Assembly: GCF_014216315.1 (NCBI RefSeq)
Contig: NZ_CP045702.1
Coordinates: 6,634,001 to 6,698,000, forward strand
Length of the DNA: 64,000 nt
Direction of reading: 5' to 3'
Origin: Streptomyces finlayi
GTDB lineage: Bacteria > Actinomycetota > Actinomycetes > Streptomycetales > Streptomycetaceae
Made by a program: the position numbers and the translations under genes. The notes under the pieces were generated by a model that ran no database searches, was not told where the DNA came from, and worked only from the letters and a program-made list of their open reading frames with translations. Within the stretch, counting starts at the first letter, position 1. Each line of letters begins with the position of its first letter. Positions 41,013-50,209 of this stretch are shown here, in pieces.

Positions 41013-42553
41013 CCAGCATCGCCCAGACACCGCACGCCACGGACATCGTCCGTCGGCCGGGGCGCTGGATCGCCCTGGCGGTCCTCGTCCTCGCCGTGCT
41101 GCTGGTGGCCGTCGACGCCACCGTCCTCGGACTGGCGACCCCGTTCCTCAGCGAGGACCTCGCACCGACCGGCACCCAGCTGCTCTGGATCGGCGACGTC
41201 TACTCCTTCGTCATCGCCGGACTGCTCGTCTCCATGGGCAGCCTCGGCGACCGCATCGGCCGCAAGAAGCTCCTTCTGACGGGCGCCGTCGCCTTCGGCG
41301 CGGTCTCGGTGCTCAACGCGTACGCCACCAGCCCCGAGATGATGATCGTGGCCCGGGCGCTGCTCGGTGTCGCGGGCGCCACCCTGATGCCGTCCACGCT
41401 CGCCCTGATCCGCAACCTCTTCCACGACCCGCGCGAGCGCAGCCTCGCCATCGGCGTCTGGGGTGCGATGGCCTCCGCGGGCGCGGCCGTCGGCCCCGTC
41501 ATGGGCGGCTTCCTGCTCGAACACTTCTGGTGGGGCTCGGTCTTCCTGATCAACCTGCCGGTGATGGCCGTGCTCGTCGTCGTCGGCATCAAGCTGATCC
41601 CCGAATCCAAGAACCCGGCACCGGGCCCCTGGGACCTCGTCAGCGTCGGGCTCTCGCTCATCGGCATGATCGGCATCGTGTACGCCATCAAGGAGCTGGC
41701 CGCCCACGGCGGGAGCTGGGAGGTGGCGGCCTCGGCCGTCATCGGGGCGGGGGCGCTCGCCTGGTTCGTCCGCAGGCAGCTGAAGCTCCCGGCACCGCTG
41801 CTGGACATGCGGCTCTTCCACCACCGGGGCTTCTCGGGCGCGGTACTGGCCGACCTGCTGACCATTCTCGGCCTGGCCGGGCTGGTCTTCTTCCTCTCCC
41901 AGTTCCTGCAACTCGTCCAGGGCCGGGGCCCGCTGGAGGCCGGGCTCGCCGAACTGCCCGCCGCCATCGGCGCGGTGGTCGCGGGGCTCATGGCCGGTGT
42001 GGTGGCCCGCCGCTATTCCGTACGGTCCGTGGTGACCGGCGGACTCGCCGCCGTCGGGCTGGCACTCGCATCGGTGACCCTGCTGAGCAAGGACACCGGC
42101 TACCCGATGCTCGGCGCGATGCTGCTGGTCGTGGGAGTCGGCGCCGGATTCGCCTTCACCGTCACCGCCGACGTCATCCTCTCCAGCGTTCCCAAGGAGC
42201 AGGCGGGCTCCGCGTCCGCGGTCTCCGAGACGGCGTACGAACTCGGCGCCGCCCTCGGTATCGCCCTGCTCGGCTCCATCGTCACAGGGGTCTACCAGGG
42301 CTTCGAAACCCCGGCGGGCGTCGAGCCGGGGACGGCCGCCGCCGCCCACGAATCGCTGGGCGGCGCCGTCGAAGCGGCCTCCGGCCTTCCCGCCGCACAG
42401 GCGGGGCCCCTGGTGGCGGCTGCGCAGGAGGCGTTCGTCGAGGGGCTGCGGCTCGCCGCGGGCATCGGCGCCGCCGTCCTGCTGGCGACGGCCGCGGCCG
42501 CCTGGTTCCTGCTGCGGGGCCAGAAGCTGGAGGACGGCATCGAGCACCCGTAG
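41009..42553 (+). CDS. MFS multidrug exporter (DHA2, 14-helix type)
   Basis: A 514-aa membrane protein with about 14 hydrophobic helices. VDATVLGLATPFLSEDL is the helix-1 motif of QacA/EmrB-type proteins, GDRIGRKKLLL is motif A between helices 2 and 3, and GVWGAMASAGAAVGPVMGG is motif C typical of antiporters. It would export hydrophobic or cationic compounds using protons. It is coupled to the TetR gene and ends before a strong terminator. Confidence 0.9.
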   Translation: MTSIAQTPHATDIVRRPGRWIALAVLVLAVLLVAVDATVLGLATPFLSEDLAPTGTQLLWIGDVYSFVIAGLLVSMGSLGDRIGRKKLLLTGAVAFGAVSVLNAYATSPEMMIVARALLGVAGATLMPSTLALIRNLFHDPRERSLAIGVWGAMASAGAAVGPVMGGFLLEHFWWGSVFLINLPVMAVLVVVGIKLIPESKNPAPGPWDLVSVGLSLIGMIGIVYAIKELAAHGGSWEVAASAVIGAGALAWFVRRQLKLPAPLLDMRLFHHRGFSGAVLADLLTILGLAGLVFFLSQFLQLVQGRGPLEAGLAELPAAIGAVVAGLMAGVVARRYSVRSVVTGGLAAVGLALASVTLLSKDTGYPMLGAMLLVVGVGAGFAFTVTADVILSSVPKEQAGSASAVSETAYELGAALGIALLGSIVTGVYQGFETPAGVEPGTAAAAHESLGGAVEAASGLPAAQAGPLVAAAQEAFVEGLRLAAGIGAAVLLATAAAAWFLLRGQKLEDGIEHP

Positions 42554-42589
42554 GGCGCCGGCGGCCAGGACGCGGCGCCGCGCGCACGT

Positions 42590-42632
42590 GGAAGGGCCCG
42601 TACCCCCGGAGGCTGGGGGTACGGGCCCTTCC
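42590..42632. terminator. Bidirectional terminator with an 18-bp perfect stem
   Basis: GGAAGGGCCCGTACCCCC at 42590-42607 and its exact complement at 42615-42632, loop of 7. It separates the convergent MFS gene (+) and acyltransferase gene (-), whose stops are 36 and 27 bases away. Confidence 0.9.
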
Positions 42633-42659
42633 CGTACGTACGAGGCGGAGCGGGTCAGT

Positions 42660-43331
42660 TCACGCGGCCTTGGCCTTCGTGGCGTACATGTCGACGTACT
42701 CCTGGCCGGACAGTCGCATCACCTCGGCCATCACCGAGTCCGTCACCGCACGCAGCACATAGCGGTCGCGGTCCATGCCCTCGTAGCGCGAGAACTCCAT
42801 CGGCTCGCCGAAGCGCACGGTGACCTTGCCCGGCCGGGGCAGCCCGGCGCCGCCCGGCTGCAGCTTGTCGGTGCCGATCATCGCGAACGGGACGACGGGA
42901 GCACCCGTCATCAGCGTCAGTCGCGCGATGCCCGTACGGCCCCGGTAGAGACGGCCGTCGGGGGAGCGGGTGCCCTCCGGGTAGATCGCGAAGGCGTGGC
43001 CCTCGTCCAGCACCCGGCGGCCCGTCATCAGCGCCGCGACACCGCCGCGACCGCCGTCCCGGTCCACCGGGATCATGCCGCAGCCGGTGAAGAACCAGGC
43101 CATCAGCTTGCCCTTGAGGCCCTTGCCCGTGACGTACTCGTCCTTGCCGATGTAGAACACCGGCCGGCCGCAGCAGATCGGCATGATCATCGAGTCGATG
43201 AACGTGAGGTGGTTGCCCGCGAGGATCACCGGACCGGTCCCGGGGATGTTCTTGGCGCCTTCCACCTGTGGCCGGAACATCAGGCGCAGGATCGGTCCGA
43301 GCACTGCCTTGATGACCGTGAGACGGGACAA
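42660..43331 (-). CDS. 1-acyl-sn-glycerol-3-phosphate acyltransferase-like (PlsC family)
   Basis: A 223-aa enzyme. GNHLTFIDSMIMP is the HX4D catalytic block, FAIYPEGTRSPDG is the acyl-acceptor phosphate block, and APVVPFAMIG is the third motif. It would transfer fatty acyl chains to lysophosphatidic acid or a related lysolipid at the inner membrane face. One N-terminal amphipathic segment (LTVIKAVLGPILRLMF) may anchor it. Streptomyces have several such paralogues. The start at ATG 43331 has a GGAACCG-like weak site upstream. Confidence 0.87.
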   Translation of the reverse strand: MSRLTVIKAVLGPILRLMFRPQVEGAKNIPGTGPVILAGNHLTFIDSMIMPICCGRPVFYIGKDEYVTGKGLKGKLMAWFFTGCGMIPVDRDGGRGGVAALMTGRRVLDEGHAFAIYPEGTRSPDGRLYRGRTGIARLTLMTGAPVVPFAMIGTDKLQPGGAGLPRPGKVTVRFGEPMEFSRYEGMDRDRYVLRAVTDSVMAEVMRLSGQEYVDMYATKAKAA

Positions 43332-43564
43332 CGGTTCCTCCGGTGTCGTGGCCGGGCGGCCGGGGCGGGGGCGAATGAAGGTCCGTGCAGGTGAGGACGA
43401 TACTCGCGGGTACTCGCTGATCGCACATCGGGTTCATGAAACGGATACGCAGTGTTGACGTGTGTTTCCGCCACGTTCGTCCAGAGGCTGCCCCTCGGAT
43501 GGCGTAGCTGCCTACGATCGGGGCTCGCTCGACCAGGTGCCGGACATCACAGCAAGGAGCATTC

Positions 43565-44725
43565 ATGACAGAGCGTGCGCACACGAGCCCCGGCAGGCGG
43601 ACTCTTCTGGGGGCCGCGGTGCTCGGCACGGCAGCCCTCGGCCTGACCGGGACGGCCGCCGCCACCGAGCGGGGCGGCAACGGGCAGGGCACGGGCCGCG
43701 GCGGCTACCGCGAGCTGCCCGTACCCACCGTCATCGGCCACCGCGGGGCCAGCGGCTACCGGCCCGAGCACACCCTCGGCGCCTACCAGCTGGCTCTGGA
43801 CATGGGCGCGCACATCATCGAGCAGGACCTCGTGCCGACGAAGGACGGCCACCTCGTCTGCCGCCACGAGAACGACATCACGGGCACCACGGACGTCGCC
43901 GAGCACCCCGAGTTCGCGAGCCGCAAGGCGACCAAGAGGATCGACGGCACCTCCCTCACCGGCTGGTTCACCGAGGACTTCACCCTCGCCGAGCTGAAGA
44001 CGCTGCGCGCCAAGGAGCGCATCCCCGGCACCCGCCAGGAGAACACCCTCTACGACGGCCGCTGGTCCGTCCCCACGTTCGAGGAGGTCCTGCGCTGGGC
44101 CGAGCAGGAAGGACGCAGGCGCGGCGCGCCGGTCTGGCTGTACGTCGAGACCAAGCACCCCACGTACTTCCGGTCCCTCGGTCTCGGCCTGGAGGAGCCC
44201 CTCGCCAGGCTGCTGCGGCGCCACGGCAGGCACCGCGCGAACTCCCCGCTCATCCTCCAGTCCTTCGAGCCGAGCTCGATGCAGCGGTTGGCGAAGCTCG
44301 TCGCCACCCCCCGCGTCGTCCTGCTCTCGGGCGCCACGACGCGCCCCTGGGACTTCGTGGAAGCGGGCGACCCCCGTACCGTCGCCGACCTCGTCCAGCC
44401 CACCGGCCTCAGGTGGATGGCCTCCTTCGCGCAGGGCATCGGCCCCACGCTGGACCTGATCATCCCCAAGGACGGAGCGGGACGGCTCACCACGCCGACC
44501 ACCCTCGTACGGGACGCGCACCGGCAGGACCTGATCCTGCACCCGTACACGATGCGCAACGAGAACAGCTTCCTGCCCGCCGAGTTCCGCCGGGGCACCG
44601 ACCCCAGCGCGTACGGAGACGCGTTCGGCGCGCTCCAGGCCTACTTCGAGGCGGGCATCGACGGCGTCTTCTCCGACAACCCGGACACCGCGCTGCTCGC
44701 CGCGGCCGACTTCGCCCGGGACTGA
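43565..44725 (+). CDS. Tat-exported glycerophosphodiester phosphodiesterase
   Basis: A 386-aa secreted enzyme. GRRTLLGAAVLGTAALG is a twin-arginine signal. TVIGHRGASGYRPEHTLGAY holds the first catalytic His and Arg/Glu, and EQDLVPTKDGHLVCRHE the metal-binding Glu/Asp and second His. It is GlpQ-like in length, with the extended insert typical of secreted forms, and releases glycerol 3-phosphate from glycerophosphodiesters outside the cell, a phosphate and carbon source. AAGGAG stands seven bases before ATG 43565. Confidence 0.9.
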   Translation: MTERAHTSPGRRTLLGAAVLGTAALGLTGTAAATERGGNGQGTGRGGYRELPVPTVIGHRGASGYRPEHTLGAYQLALDMGAHIIEQDLVPTKDGHLVCRHENDITGTTDVAEHPEFASRKATKRIDGTSLTGWFTEDFTLAELKTLRAKERIPGTRQENTLYDGRWSVPTFEEVLRWAEQEGRRRGAPVWLYVETKHPTYFRSLGLGLEEPLARLLRRHGRHRANSPLILQSFEPSSMQRLAKLVATPRVVLLSGATTRPWDFVEAGDPRTVADLVQPTGLRWMASFAQGIGPTLDLIIPKDGAGRLTTPTTLVRDAHRQDLILHPYTMRNENSFLPAEFRRGTDPSAYGDAFGALQAYFEAGIDGVFSDNPDTALLAAADFARD

Positions 44726-44841
44726 TCCGCGCAGCGGACCCGGCGCCCGGGCCGGCGTCAGCACCCGGCCGGGCGGCCCCCGGTCGGGTGGCACCGCGCA
44801 CCCCGGGCAACCGGCCGCCGCTCCGGCACGTCGGGTGGGGC

Positions 44842-45387
44842 ATGACACGTGTCGATCATGCCCCGCCCCCGGCCGGTCCGGCCGTCGTACGCGCGCTGCT
44901 CCCGCTGATCCGGGCCGAGGCGAGGGCAGAGGCCCAGGCCGCGTCGGCCGACCCCGCCGACCTCGAACAGGCCGTCTGGCTCCGGCTCTTCGAACGAAAC
45001 GACGCACAGGGCCCACCCGCCGACGCGGCCCGATGGGTACGCGACGCCGTACGCGCGGAGGCACGCCGGACCCGGCGAACGGCCCGTCACGAGCACCCGT
45101 ACGGCAGCGCGGAGCCCGCCGGATCCTACGGCTGCCCGGAGCGCGCGGCCGTCGGCGCCGACACCCGGCGGGTGTTGCGCACGGCGGTGGAACGTCTTCC
45201 CCACCCGTGCGCGCGGCTGCTGGACGCGATGCTGTCCCCCGCCGATCCGACCTACCGGGAAATCGCAGGAAGGTTGGGTATGTCACAGGGGAGTTTGGGT
45301 CCGATGCGTTCCCGATGCCTTGGATGTCTGCGCAGAATGCTCGCGGCGGAGGTTGTAGCTCCTGAACTGCGGGGAAAGGAGCGGTAG
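44842..45387 (+). CDS. Sigma-70-like (ECF-type) regulatory protein
   Basis: A 181-aa protein starting at ATG 44842. Residues 15-80 resemble region 2 (VVRALLPLIRAEARAEAQAA, DLEQAVWLRLFE). Residues 130-170 are a region 4 helix-turn-helix (DPTYREIAGRLGMSQGSLGP, MRSRCLGCLRRML). The linker is Arg-rich. It could direct RNA polymerase to a small gene set or be a degenerate sigma-like regulator. No anti-sigma gene is adjacent; a GNAT gene follows 37 bp later. Confidence 0.75.
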   Translation: MTRVDHAPPPAGPAVVRALLPLIRAEARAEAQAASADPADLEQAVWLRLFERNDAQGPPADAARWVRDAVRAEARRTRRTARHEHPYGSAEPAGSYGCPERAAVGADTRRVLRTAVERLPHPCARLLDAMLSPADPTYREIAGRLGMSQGSLGPMRSRCLGCLRRMLAAEVVAPELRGKER

Positions 45388-45424
45388 ACAACCGGCGGAT
45401 CAGGTGAGCGGGAGGCATGCGCAC

Positions 45425-45928
45425 ATGGGCATGAGCGTGACCATCTCGGCGGCGGACACACAGGACGCCGAGCAGATATTCAAACTCCGATACCTCTGTT
45501 TCCAGAGCGAGGCGGAGCTCTACGGCAACTACCGGATCGACCCGCTCGTGCAGACTCTCGACTCGGTCCGCGCGGAACTCGGCGCGGACCTGGTGTTCGT
45601 GGCCAGGCTCGGCGACGAAGTGGTCGGTTCCGTACACGGTTTCACCGACCCGGACGGCACGGGACGGATCGGCAAGCTCTGCGTCCACCCCCGGCTCCAG
45701 GGACACGGCCTCGGCGCCCGTCTGCTGCGCGCCGCGGAATCCGGTCTCACGGACGGCCGCGCGGCCACCCGATTCCGGATCCACACGGGTCACCGGAGCG
45801 AGGGCAACCTGCGGCTGTACCGCAGGGAGGGGTACGCGCGCGTGGGCGACGCCACCGGACAGGACGGCGTCCGGATGATCCTGCTGGAGAAGGACGCCGC
45901 CGCACCGGCCTACGTGGTGAGCGCCTGA
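45425..45928 (+). CDS. GNAT-family N-acetyltransferase
   Basis: A 167-aa protein. IGKLCVHPRLQGHGLGARLL is the acetyl-CoA pyrophosphate loop (motif A, R/QxxGxG/A), and NLRLYRREGYARVGD is motif B. I chose ATG 45425, nine bases after GGGAGG, over an upstream GTG. The substrate is unknown. It is close behind the sigma-like gene and may be cotranscribed. Confidence 0.82.
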   Translation: MGMSVTISAADTQDAEQIFKLRYLCFQSEAELYGNYRIDPLVQTLDSVRAELGADLVFVARLGDEVVGSVHGFTDPDGTGRIGKLCVHPRLQGHGLGARLLRAAESGLTDGRAATRFRIHTGHRSEGNLRLYRREGYARVGDATGQDGVRMILLEKDAAAPAYVVSA

Positions 45929-45949
45929 CAGGGCGCCGTACGCGGGTGG

Positions 45950-46381
45950 TTACGCGCTCTTCGCGCGTCGCAGCCAGATCATCCCGGTGACCGGCAGGAT
46001 CACCGGGATGAGCAGGTAGCCCGTACCGAAGTCCGACCAGACGGTGGCGTCAGGGAAGGCCGAGGGCTCCACCATCGTCCACGTACCGACGACGAGCACG
46101 CCCACGAGCTCGGCGGCGCAGCACACCAGCGCCGCCCTGCGTGCCTTTTCCCCGCCGCGTACCAGCGAGTACGTGATGAAGCCGTACACGACGGCGGCGG
46201 CGGCCGACAGCACGTAGGCCAGCGGTGCCCTGTCGAAGTCCAGGATCATCTGGACGACCGACCGGGAGGCGGCGGCCACGGTGAACACCCCGTAGAACCA
46301 GACCAGTACCCGCCCCGGCCCGGTACCGAGCTCGAACGGCTGCTTGCGGGGAGCCTCGGTGGTGCGCTCGGTGTCGGTCAC
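45950..46381 (-). CDS. Four-helix integral membrane protein
   Basis: A 143-aa protein with four predicted membrane helices (VLVWFYGVFTVAAASRSVV, LAYVLSAAAAVVYGFITYSL, AALVCCAAELVGVLVVGTW, YLLIPVILPVTGMIWLRR) after a charged 25-residue head. No family function is known. It lies two bases after the next gene upstream, so both are probably translated from one message. Confidence 0.75.
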   Translation of the reverse strand: MTDTERTTEAPRKQPFELGTGPGRVLVWFYGVFTVAAASRSVVQMILDFDRAPLAYVLSAAAAVVYGFITYSLVRGGEKARRAALVCCAAELVGVLVVGTWTMVEPSAFPDATVWSDFGTGYLLIPVILPVTGMIWLRRAKSA

Positions 46382-46383
46382 GG

Positions 46384-46743
46384 TCAGCTTCCCCAGATGT
46401 CGTAGAGCCGTACTTCGAGGACGGCCAGCACGACCGCCCCCGCCGCCACCGTCACCGAGCCCCAGCGGGTCCGCTCGGTCAGCGACAGGAATCCGGCCGC
46501 GGGCACGGCGGCGAAGGCGCCGATCAGATAGGCGATGAAGACGGTCATCCCCTGCTCCGGCCGCTCACCCCGGGCCAGCTGAACGATCCCGACGACCAGC
46601 TGCGCCAGCGCCAGTGCGCAGACGACGGCCATCCCGATGAAGTGCCAGTCCTTCGTCGGCTGGTCCCGCAGAGCGGCGAATCCGCACCAGGCGGCGAGGG
46701 CGAGCGCGGACACGGCGACCGCGACCGTCAGGGCGTCAAGCAT
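46384..46743 (-). CDS. Four-helix integral membrane protein
   Basis: A 119-aa protein with four helices (LTVAVAVSALALAAWCGFAA, IGMAVVCALALAQLVVGIVQ, VFIAYLIGAFAAVPAAGFL, VTVAAGAVVLAVLEVRLYD). It is the first gene of a two-gene minus-strand pair with 45950-46381. Short actinobacterial membrane pairs of this type have no assigned role. Confidence 0.75.
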   Translation of the reverse strand: MLDALTVAVAVSALALAAWCGFAALRDQPTKDWHFIGMAVVCALALAQLVVGIVQLARGERPEQGMTVFIAYLIGAFAAVPAAGFLSLTERTRWGSVTVAAGAVVLAVLEVRLYDIWGS

Positions 46744-47052
46744 GAAGTGAGGGTATTACGTACGGAACGACCCGTGCGTGGAGGCCCCCCGTGCGGGCCC
46801 GGGGCGTGGACCTCCCGTGCGGGGGACCGGAGGGGCCGGAGTCCGCGGCTGCGACGGCGGCTGCGCCGAAGGTCGTGGCCTTGGCCACAGCGGCCGCCGC
46901 CACCGGACCGCGGCGGCCCCGGCCCTCCCCACCGACGCACCCGTATCGACGCAGGTCATAGCCGTGTCCGCCCGATCCCGCACCGCCAGAAGAGGCGCGC
47001 GGGCGTACCGTCCAGGCTTGTCCGCTATCCGGACAGTCGGCTCGGCGGAGGC
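46744..47052. other. Intergenic region without a supported gene
   Basis: Open frames exist on both strands but are Arg/Pro/Ala-rich, lack ribosome binding sites and resemble no family. TGTCCG (47019-47024) and CGGACA (47030-47035) form a small dyad that could be an operator for the downstream leader peptide or met operon. Confidence 0.5.
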
Positions 47053-47076
47053 ATGACGTCTGTTTTACTTGGGCCC

Positions 47077-47163
47077 ATGACCACGACGAGCTGCCGCATC
47101 CCTGCGACCGAGGCGATCACCACGCCCGGTGCTCGTTGTATGTGTCGAATGCGCGCCTTCTGA
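47077..47163 (+). CDS. Leader peptide of the metNIQ operon, with Cys and Met codons
   Basis: A 28-codon frame from ATG 47077 to TGA 47161-47163, ending GARCMCRMRAF. Within seven codons it has two Cys and two Met beside two Arg, the sort of cluster by which a stalled ribosome reports shortage of charged tRNA. TTTACT at 47064-47069 lies seven bases before the ATG, so the message may be leaderless; an in-frame ATG at 47053 with GGAGG close by is the alternative. It is followed after 219 bp by metN, with GTCTC (47178-47182) and GAGAC (47195-47199) forming a hairpin just past the stop. Cys/Met-responsive attenuation of the transporter is inferred. Confidence 0.55.
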   Translation: MTTTSCRIPATEAITTPGARCMCRMRAF

Positions 47164-47381
47164 GGGCCCCCGCCTGAGTCTCACGCCCCGAAGCGAGACC
47201 GAGCCCCTGCCGTCCGCACCCAGCGGAACGTGCTGCCCGGGTCTGCGCAGCCTCCCGGCCGTCCCGCCGCGATCAGCCGCGCCGAGACCTGACCGGTCAA
47301 CCAACTGCGAACAGTCGTATCGGACGAATGCCCCGTGCCCGGCGGACACCGCGCCGCGCACTCGACAGTGACGGAAACCCT

Positions 47382-48464
47382 GTGATCACCACTACGGGCC
47401 TCACGAAGGTCTACCAGTCGCGCGGCCGAGAGGTCACCGCCCTCGACGGCGTCGACCTGCACGTCCGCGAGGGTGAGGTGTACGGCGTCATCGGACAGAG
47501 CGGCGCCGGAAAGTCCTCCCTGATCCGCTGCGTCAACCTGCTGGAACGACCCACCTCCGGGACCGTGACCGTCGACGGCCAGGACCTCACCGCACTCGCG
47601 GGCCGGGGCCCCCGCGCCGGCAAGGAGCTCCGGGCGGCACGCAGCCGCATCGGTATGGTCTTCCAGCACTTCAACCTGCTGGCCTCCCGCACCGTCCAGG
47701 ACAACGTGGAGCTCCCCCTGGAGATCCTCGGCGTCTCCGGCCGTGAGCGCGCCCGCAAGGCCCTGGAACTGCTCGACCTGGTCGGCCTCTCCGACAAGGC
47801 GAAGGCGTACCCGGGCCAGCTCTCCGGCGGCCAGAAGCAGCGCGTCGGCATCGCCCGCGCCCTCGCCGGCGACCCCAAGGTGCTGCTCTCCGACGAGGCG
47901 ACCTCCGCACTCGACCCCGAGACCACCCGCTCGGTCCTCCAGCTGCTGCGCGACCTCAATCAGCAGCTCGGCCTCACCGTCCTGCTCATCACGCACGAGA
48001 TGGACGTCGTCAAGACGGTCTGCGACTCGGCCGCGCTGATGCGCAAGGGCCAGGTCGTCGAGTCCGGCACCGTCCGCGAGCTCCTGGCCACCCCCGGCTC
48101 CGAACTGGCCCACGAGCTGTTCCCCGTCGGAGGCGCGGCAACCGGCCCCGACAGCACGGTCGTCGACGTCACGTTCCACGGCGAGGCCACCGGCCGGCCG
48201 GTGATCTCCCAGCTCTCCCGTACGTACAACGTCGACATCTCGATTCTCGGGGCCGCCATGGACACCGTCGGCGGCAACCAGATCGGCCGCATGCGCATCG
48301 AGCTCCCCGGCCGCTTCGAGGAGAACGTCGTCCCCATCGGCTTCCTGCGCGAGCAGGGCCTCCAGGCCGAGGTCGTGGACCCGGAAGCCCCCGGCGTACC
48401 CGCCCGGATCGTCCCCGCCCCGCTCGCCAAGCCCGCCCCGCTCGCCAAGGAGGCCGTCAAGTGA
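47382..48464 (+). CDS. metN: Methionine ABC transporter ATP-binding protein
   Basis: A 360-aa ATPase. GVIGQSGAGKSSLIR is the Walker A, LSGGQKQRVGIARAL the signature, and VLLSDEATSALDP the Walker B. The last ~100 residues (PVISQLSRTYNVDISILGAA and following) are the NIL domain that binds methionine and slows transport when the cytoplasm is replete. I start at GTG 47382; a longer frame from ATG 47328 would add a basic, unconserved tail. It drives import of L- or D-methionine with MetI and MetQ. Its stop overlaps metI. Confidence 0.93.
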   Translation: MITTTGLTKVYQSRGREVTALDGVDLHVREGEVYGVIGQSGAGKSSLIRCVNLLERPTSGTVTVDGQDLTALAGRGPRAGKELRAARSRIGMVFQHFNLLASRTVQDNVELPLEILGVSGRERARKALELLDLVGLSDKAKAYPGQLSGGQKQRVGIARALAGDPKVLLSDEATSALDPETTRSVLQLLRDLNQQLGLTVLLITHEMDVVKTVCDSAALMRKGQVVESGTVRELLATPGSELAHELFPVGGAATGPDSTVVDVTFHGEATGRPVISQLSRTYNVDISILGAAMDTVGGNQIGRMRIELPGRFEENVVPIGFLREQGLQAEVVDPEAPGVPARIVPAPLAKPAPLAKEAVK

Positions 48465-49129
48465 CCTGGTCCGAAATGCAGCCGCTGCTGACCCAGGGCA
48501 CCGTCGACACCCTCTACATGGTGCTGTGGTCCGCGCTCGTCACCGTCCTGGCCGGCCTGCCGCTCGGTGTTCTGCTCGTCCTCACCGACAAGGGCGGACT
48601 GCTCGCGAACACCCCGGTCAACAAGGTCATCGGCGTGATCGTGAACATCGGCCGCTCGCTGCCCTTCATCATCCTGCTGATCGCGCTGATCCCCTTCACC
48701 ACCTGGGTCGTCGGCACGTTCATCGGTCCCACGGCCATGATCGTTCCGCTCGCCGTCGGCGCCATCCCCTTCTTCGCCCGGCTCGTCGAGACGGCGGTCC
48801 GGGAGGTCGACCACGGCCTCGTCGAAGCCGTCCAGTCCATGGGCGGGTCCATCCCGACGATCGTCCGCAAGGTCCTCCTCCCGCAGGCCCTGCCCTCGCT
48901 CGTCTCAGGCGTCACCACCACCGTCATCGTCCTCATCGGCTACTCCGCGATGGCCGGCGCCGTCGGCGGCGAAGGACTCGGCTCCAAGGCCGTCACCTAC
49001 GGATTCCAGCGCTTCGACAACCAGTTCATGCTCGTCACCGTCGTGCTCCTGGTCGTCATCGTCACCGTGGTCCAGCTGATCGGCGACGGAGCCGTACGCC
49101 TCTTGGCCCGCCGGGGGCGCACCACCTGA
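48461..49129 (+). CDS. metI: Methionine ABC transporter permease
   Basis: A 222-aa protein with five membrane helices. VREVDHGLVEAVQSMGGSIP is the EAA-type loop that couples to the ATPase. GTG 48461 overlaps the metN stop (GTGA). It forms the dimeric channel of the MetNIQ importer. metQ follows after 73 bp. Confidence 0.93.
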   Translation: MTWSEMQPLLTQGTVDTLYMVLWSALVTVLAGLPLGVLLVLTDKGGLLANTPVNKVIGVIVNIGRSLPFIILLIALIPFTTWVVGTFIGPTAMIVPLAVGAIPFFARLVETAVREVDHGLVEAVQSMGGSIPTIVRKVLLPQALPSLVSGVTTTVIVLIGYSAMAGAVGGEGLGSKAVTYGFQRFDNQFMLVTVVLLVVIVTVVQLIGDGAVRLLARRGRTT

Positions 49130-49202
49130 GACCTTCCCTCCCCACCAAGCCCGAACTCCTTGTCCGGGCGCTCCACCATCACCACCGAAAGAGGCACTCT
49201 TC

Positions 49203-50069
49203 GTGCGTAAGAACATCAAGATCACCGCTGCTGCCGCCGCCACCGCCGCCCTTGCCCTCGGGCTCAGCGCCTGCGGTACGACCTCCGACCCGGCAGCCAA
49301 GAGCGAGACCGGCGCCCAGGCCGACACCTCCAAGGCACTCGTCGTCGCGGCGTCCCCGACGCCGCACGGCGACATCCTGAACTACGTCAAGAAGAACCTG
49401 GCCGACAGGGCGGGCCTCAAGCTGGAGGTCAAGGAGTTCACGGACTACGTCCTGCCGAACACCGCGACCGAGACCGGCCAGGTCGACGCCAACTTCTTCC
49501 AGCACAAGCCGTACCTGGACGACTTCAACAAGCAGAACGACACCCACATCGTCCCGGTCGTCAACGTGCACCTGGAACCCCTCGGCCTCTACTCCGAGAG
49601 CGTCAAGGACATCAAGGACATCAGGTCCGGCCAGACCATCGCCGTCCCCAATGACACCACGAACGAGGGCCGCGCCCTTCAGCTCCTCGCCGAGAACGGC
49701 CTGATCACCCTCGAGCCCGGTGTCGGTACCAGCGCCGAGCTCAGCGACATCACGGACAAGAAGGGCCTGGAGTTCAAGGAGCTGGAGGCCGCGACCGTGC
49801 CCCGCGCCCTGAGCGATGTGGACGCCGCCGTCATCAACGGCAACTACGCCATCGAGGCGGACCTCGAGCCCGGCAAGGACTCCTTGGCCCTGGAGAAGGC
49901 CGAGGACAACCCCTACGCCAACTTCCTCGCCGTCAAGGAGGGCAACGAGAAGGACGCCCGCGTCCAGAAGCTCGCGAAGCTCCTGAACTCCGACGAGGTC
50001 AAGAAGTTCATCGAGGACACCTACCAGGGCTCCATCGTCCCGGCCTTCGGAAACCCCGCCAAGTCCTGA
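49203..50069 (+). CDS. metQ: Methionine-binding lipoprotein
   Basis: A 288-aa NlpA/MetQ-family protein starting at GTG 49203 after GAAAGAGG. The signal ends in the lipobox LSAC, with Cys24 the lipid-modified residue. LVVAASPTPHGDILNYVK and FTDYVLPNTATETGQVDANF are family blocks; NDTTNEGRALQLL and INGNYAIEADL line the ligand cleft. It would capture methionine outside the membrane for MetNI. A strong hairpin follows the gene. Confidence 0.93.
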   Translation: MRKNIKITAAAAATAALALGLSACGTTSDPAAKSETGAQADTSKALVVAASPTPHGDILNYVKKNLADRAGLKLEVKEFTDYVLPNTATETGQVDANFFQHKPYLDDFNKQNDTHIVPVVNVHLEPLGLYSESVKDIKDIRSGQTIAVPNDTTNEGRALQLLAENGLITLEPGVGTSAELSDITDKKGLEFKELEAATVPRALSDVDAAVINGNYAIEADLEPGKDSLALEKAEDNPYANFLAVKEGNEKDARVQKLAKLLNSDEVKKFIEDTYQGSIVPAFGNPAKS

Positions 50070-50094
50070 CACCCTGACGGCACTTGCCCACCGG

Positions 50095-50125
50095 GCCCCG
50101 CACACCCCCACCGGGTGTGCGGGGC
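50095..50125 (+). terminator. Terminator of the metNIQ operon
   Basis: GCCCCGCACACCC at 50095-50107 pairs perfectly with 50113-50125 around a 5-base loop, 25 bases past the metQ stop. Confidence 0.85.
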
Positions 50126-50209
50126 TCCGCCGTACCGACCCGGCCATGCGTGACGCCCGGCGGATGCTGCATGCTGTGCCTTTACACGGTCTTCGGCATG
50201 GAGCTGCGC

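Noticed and set aside
46756..47056. Small Arg/Pro-rich frames on both strands before the met leader
   Set aside because: No start signals and low-complexity composition typical of non-coding GC-rich DNA.
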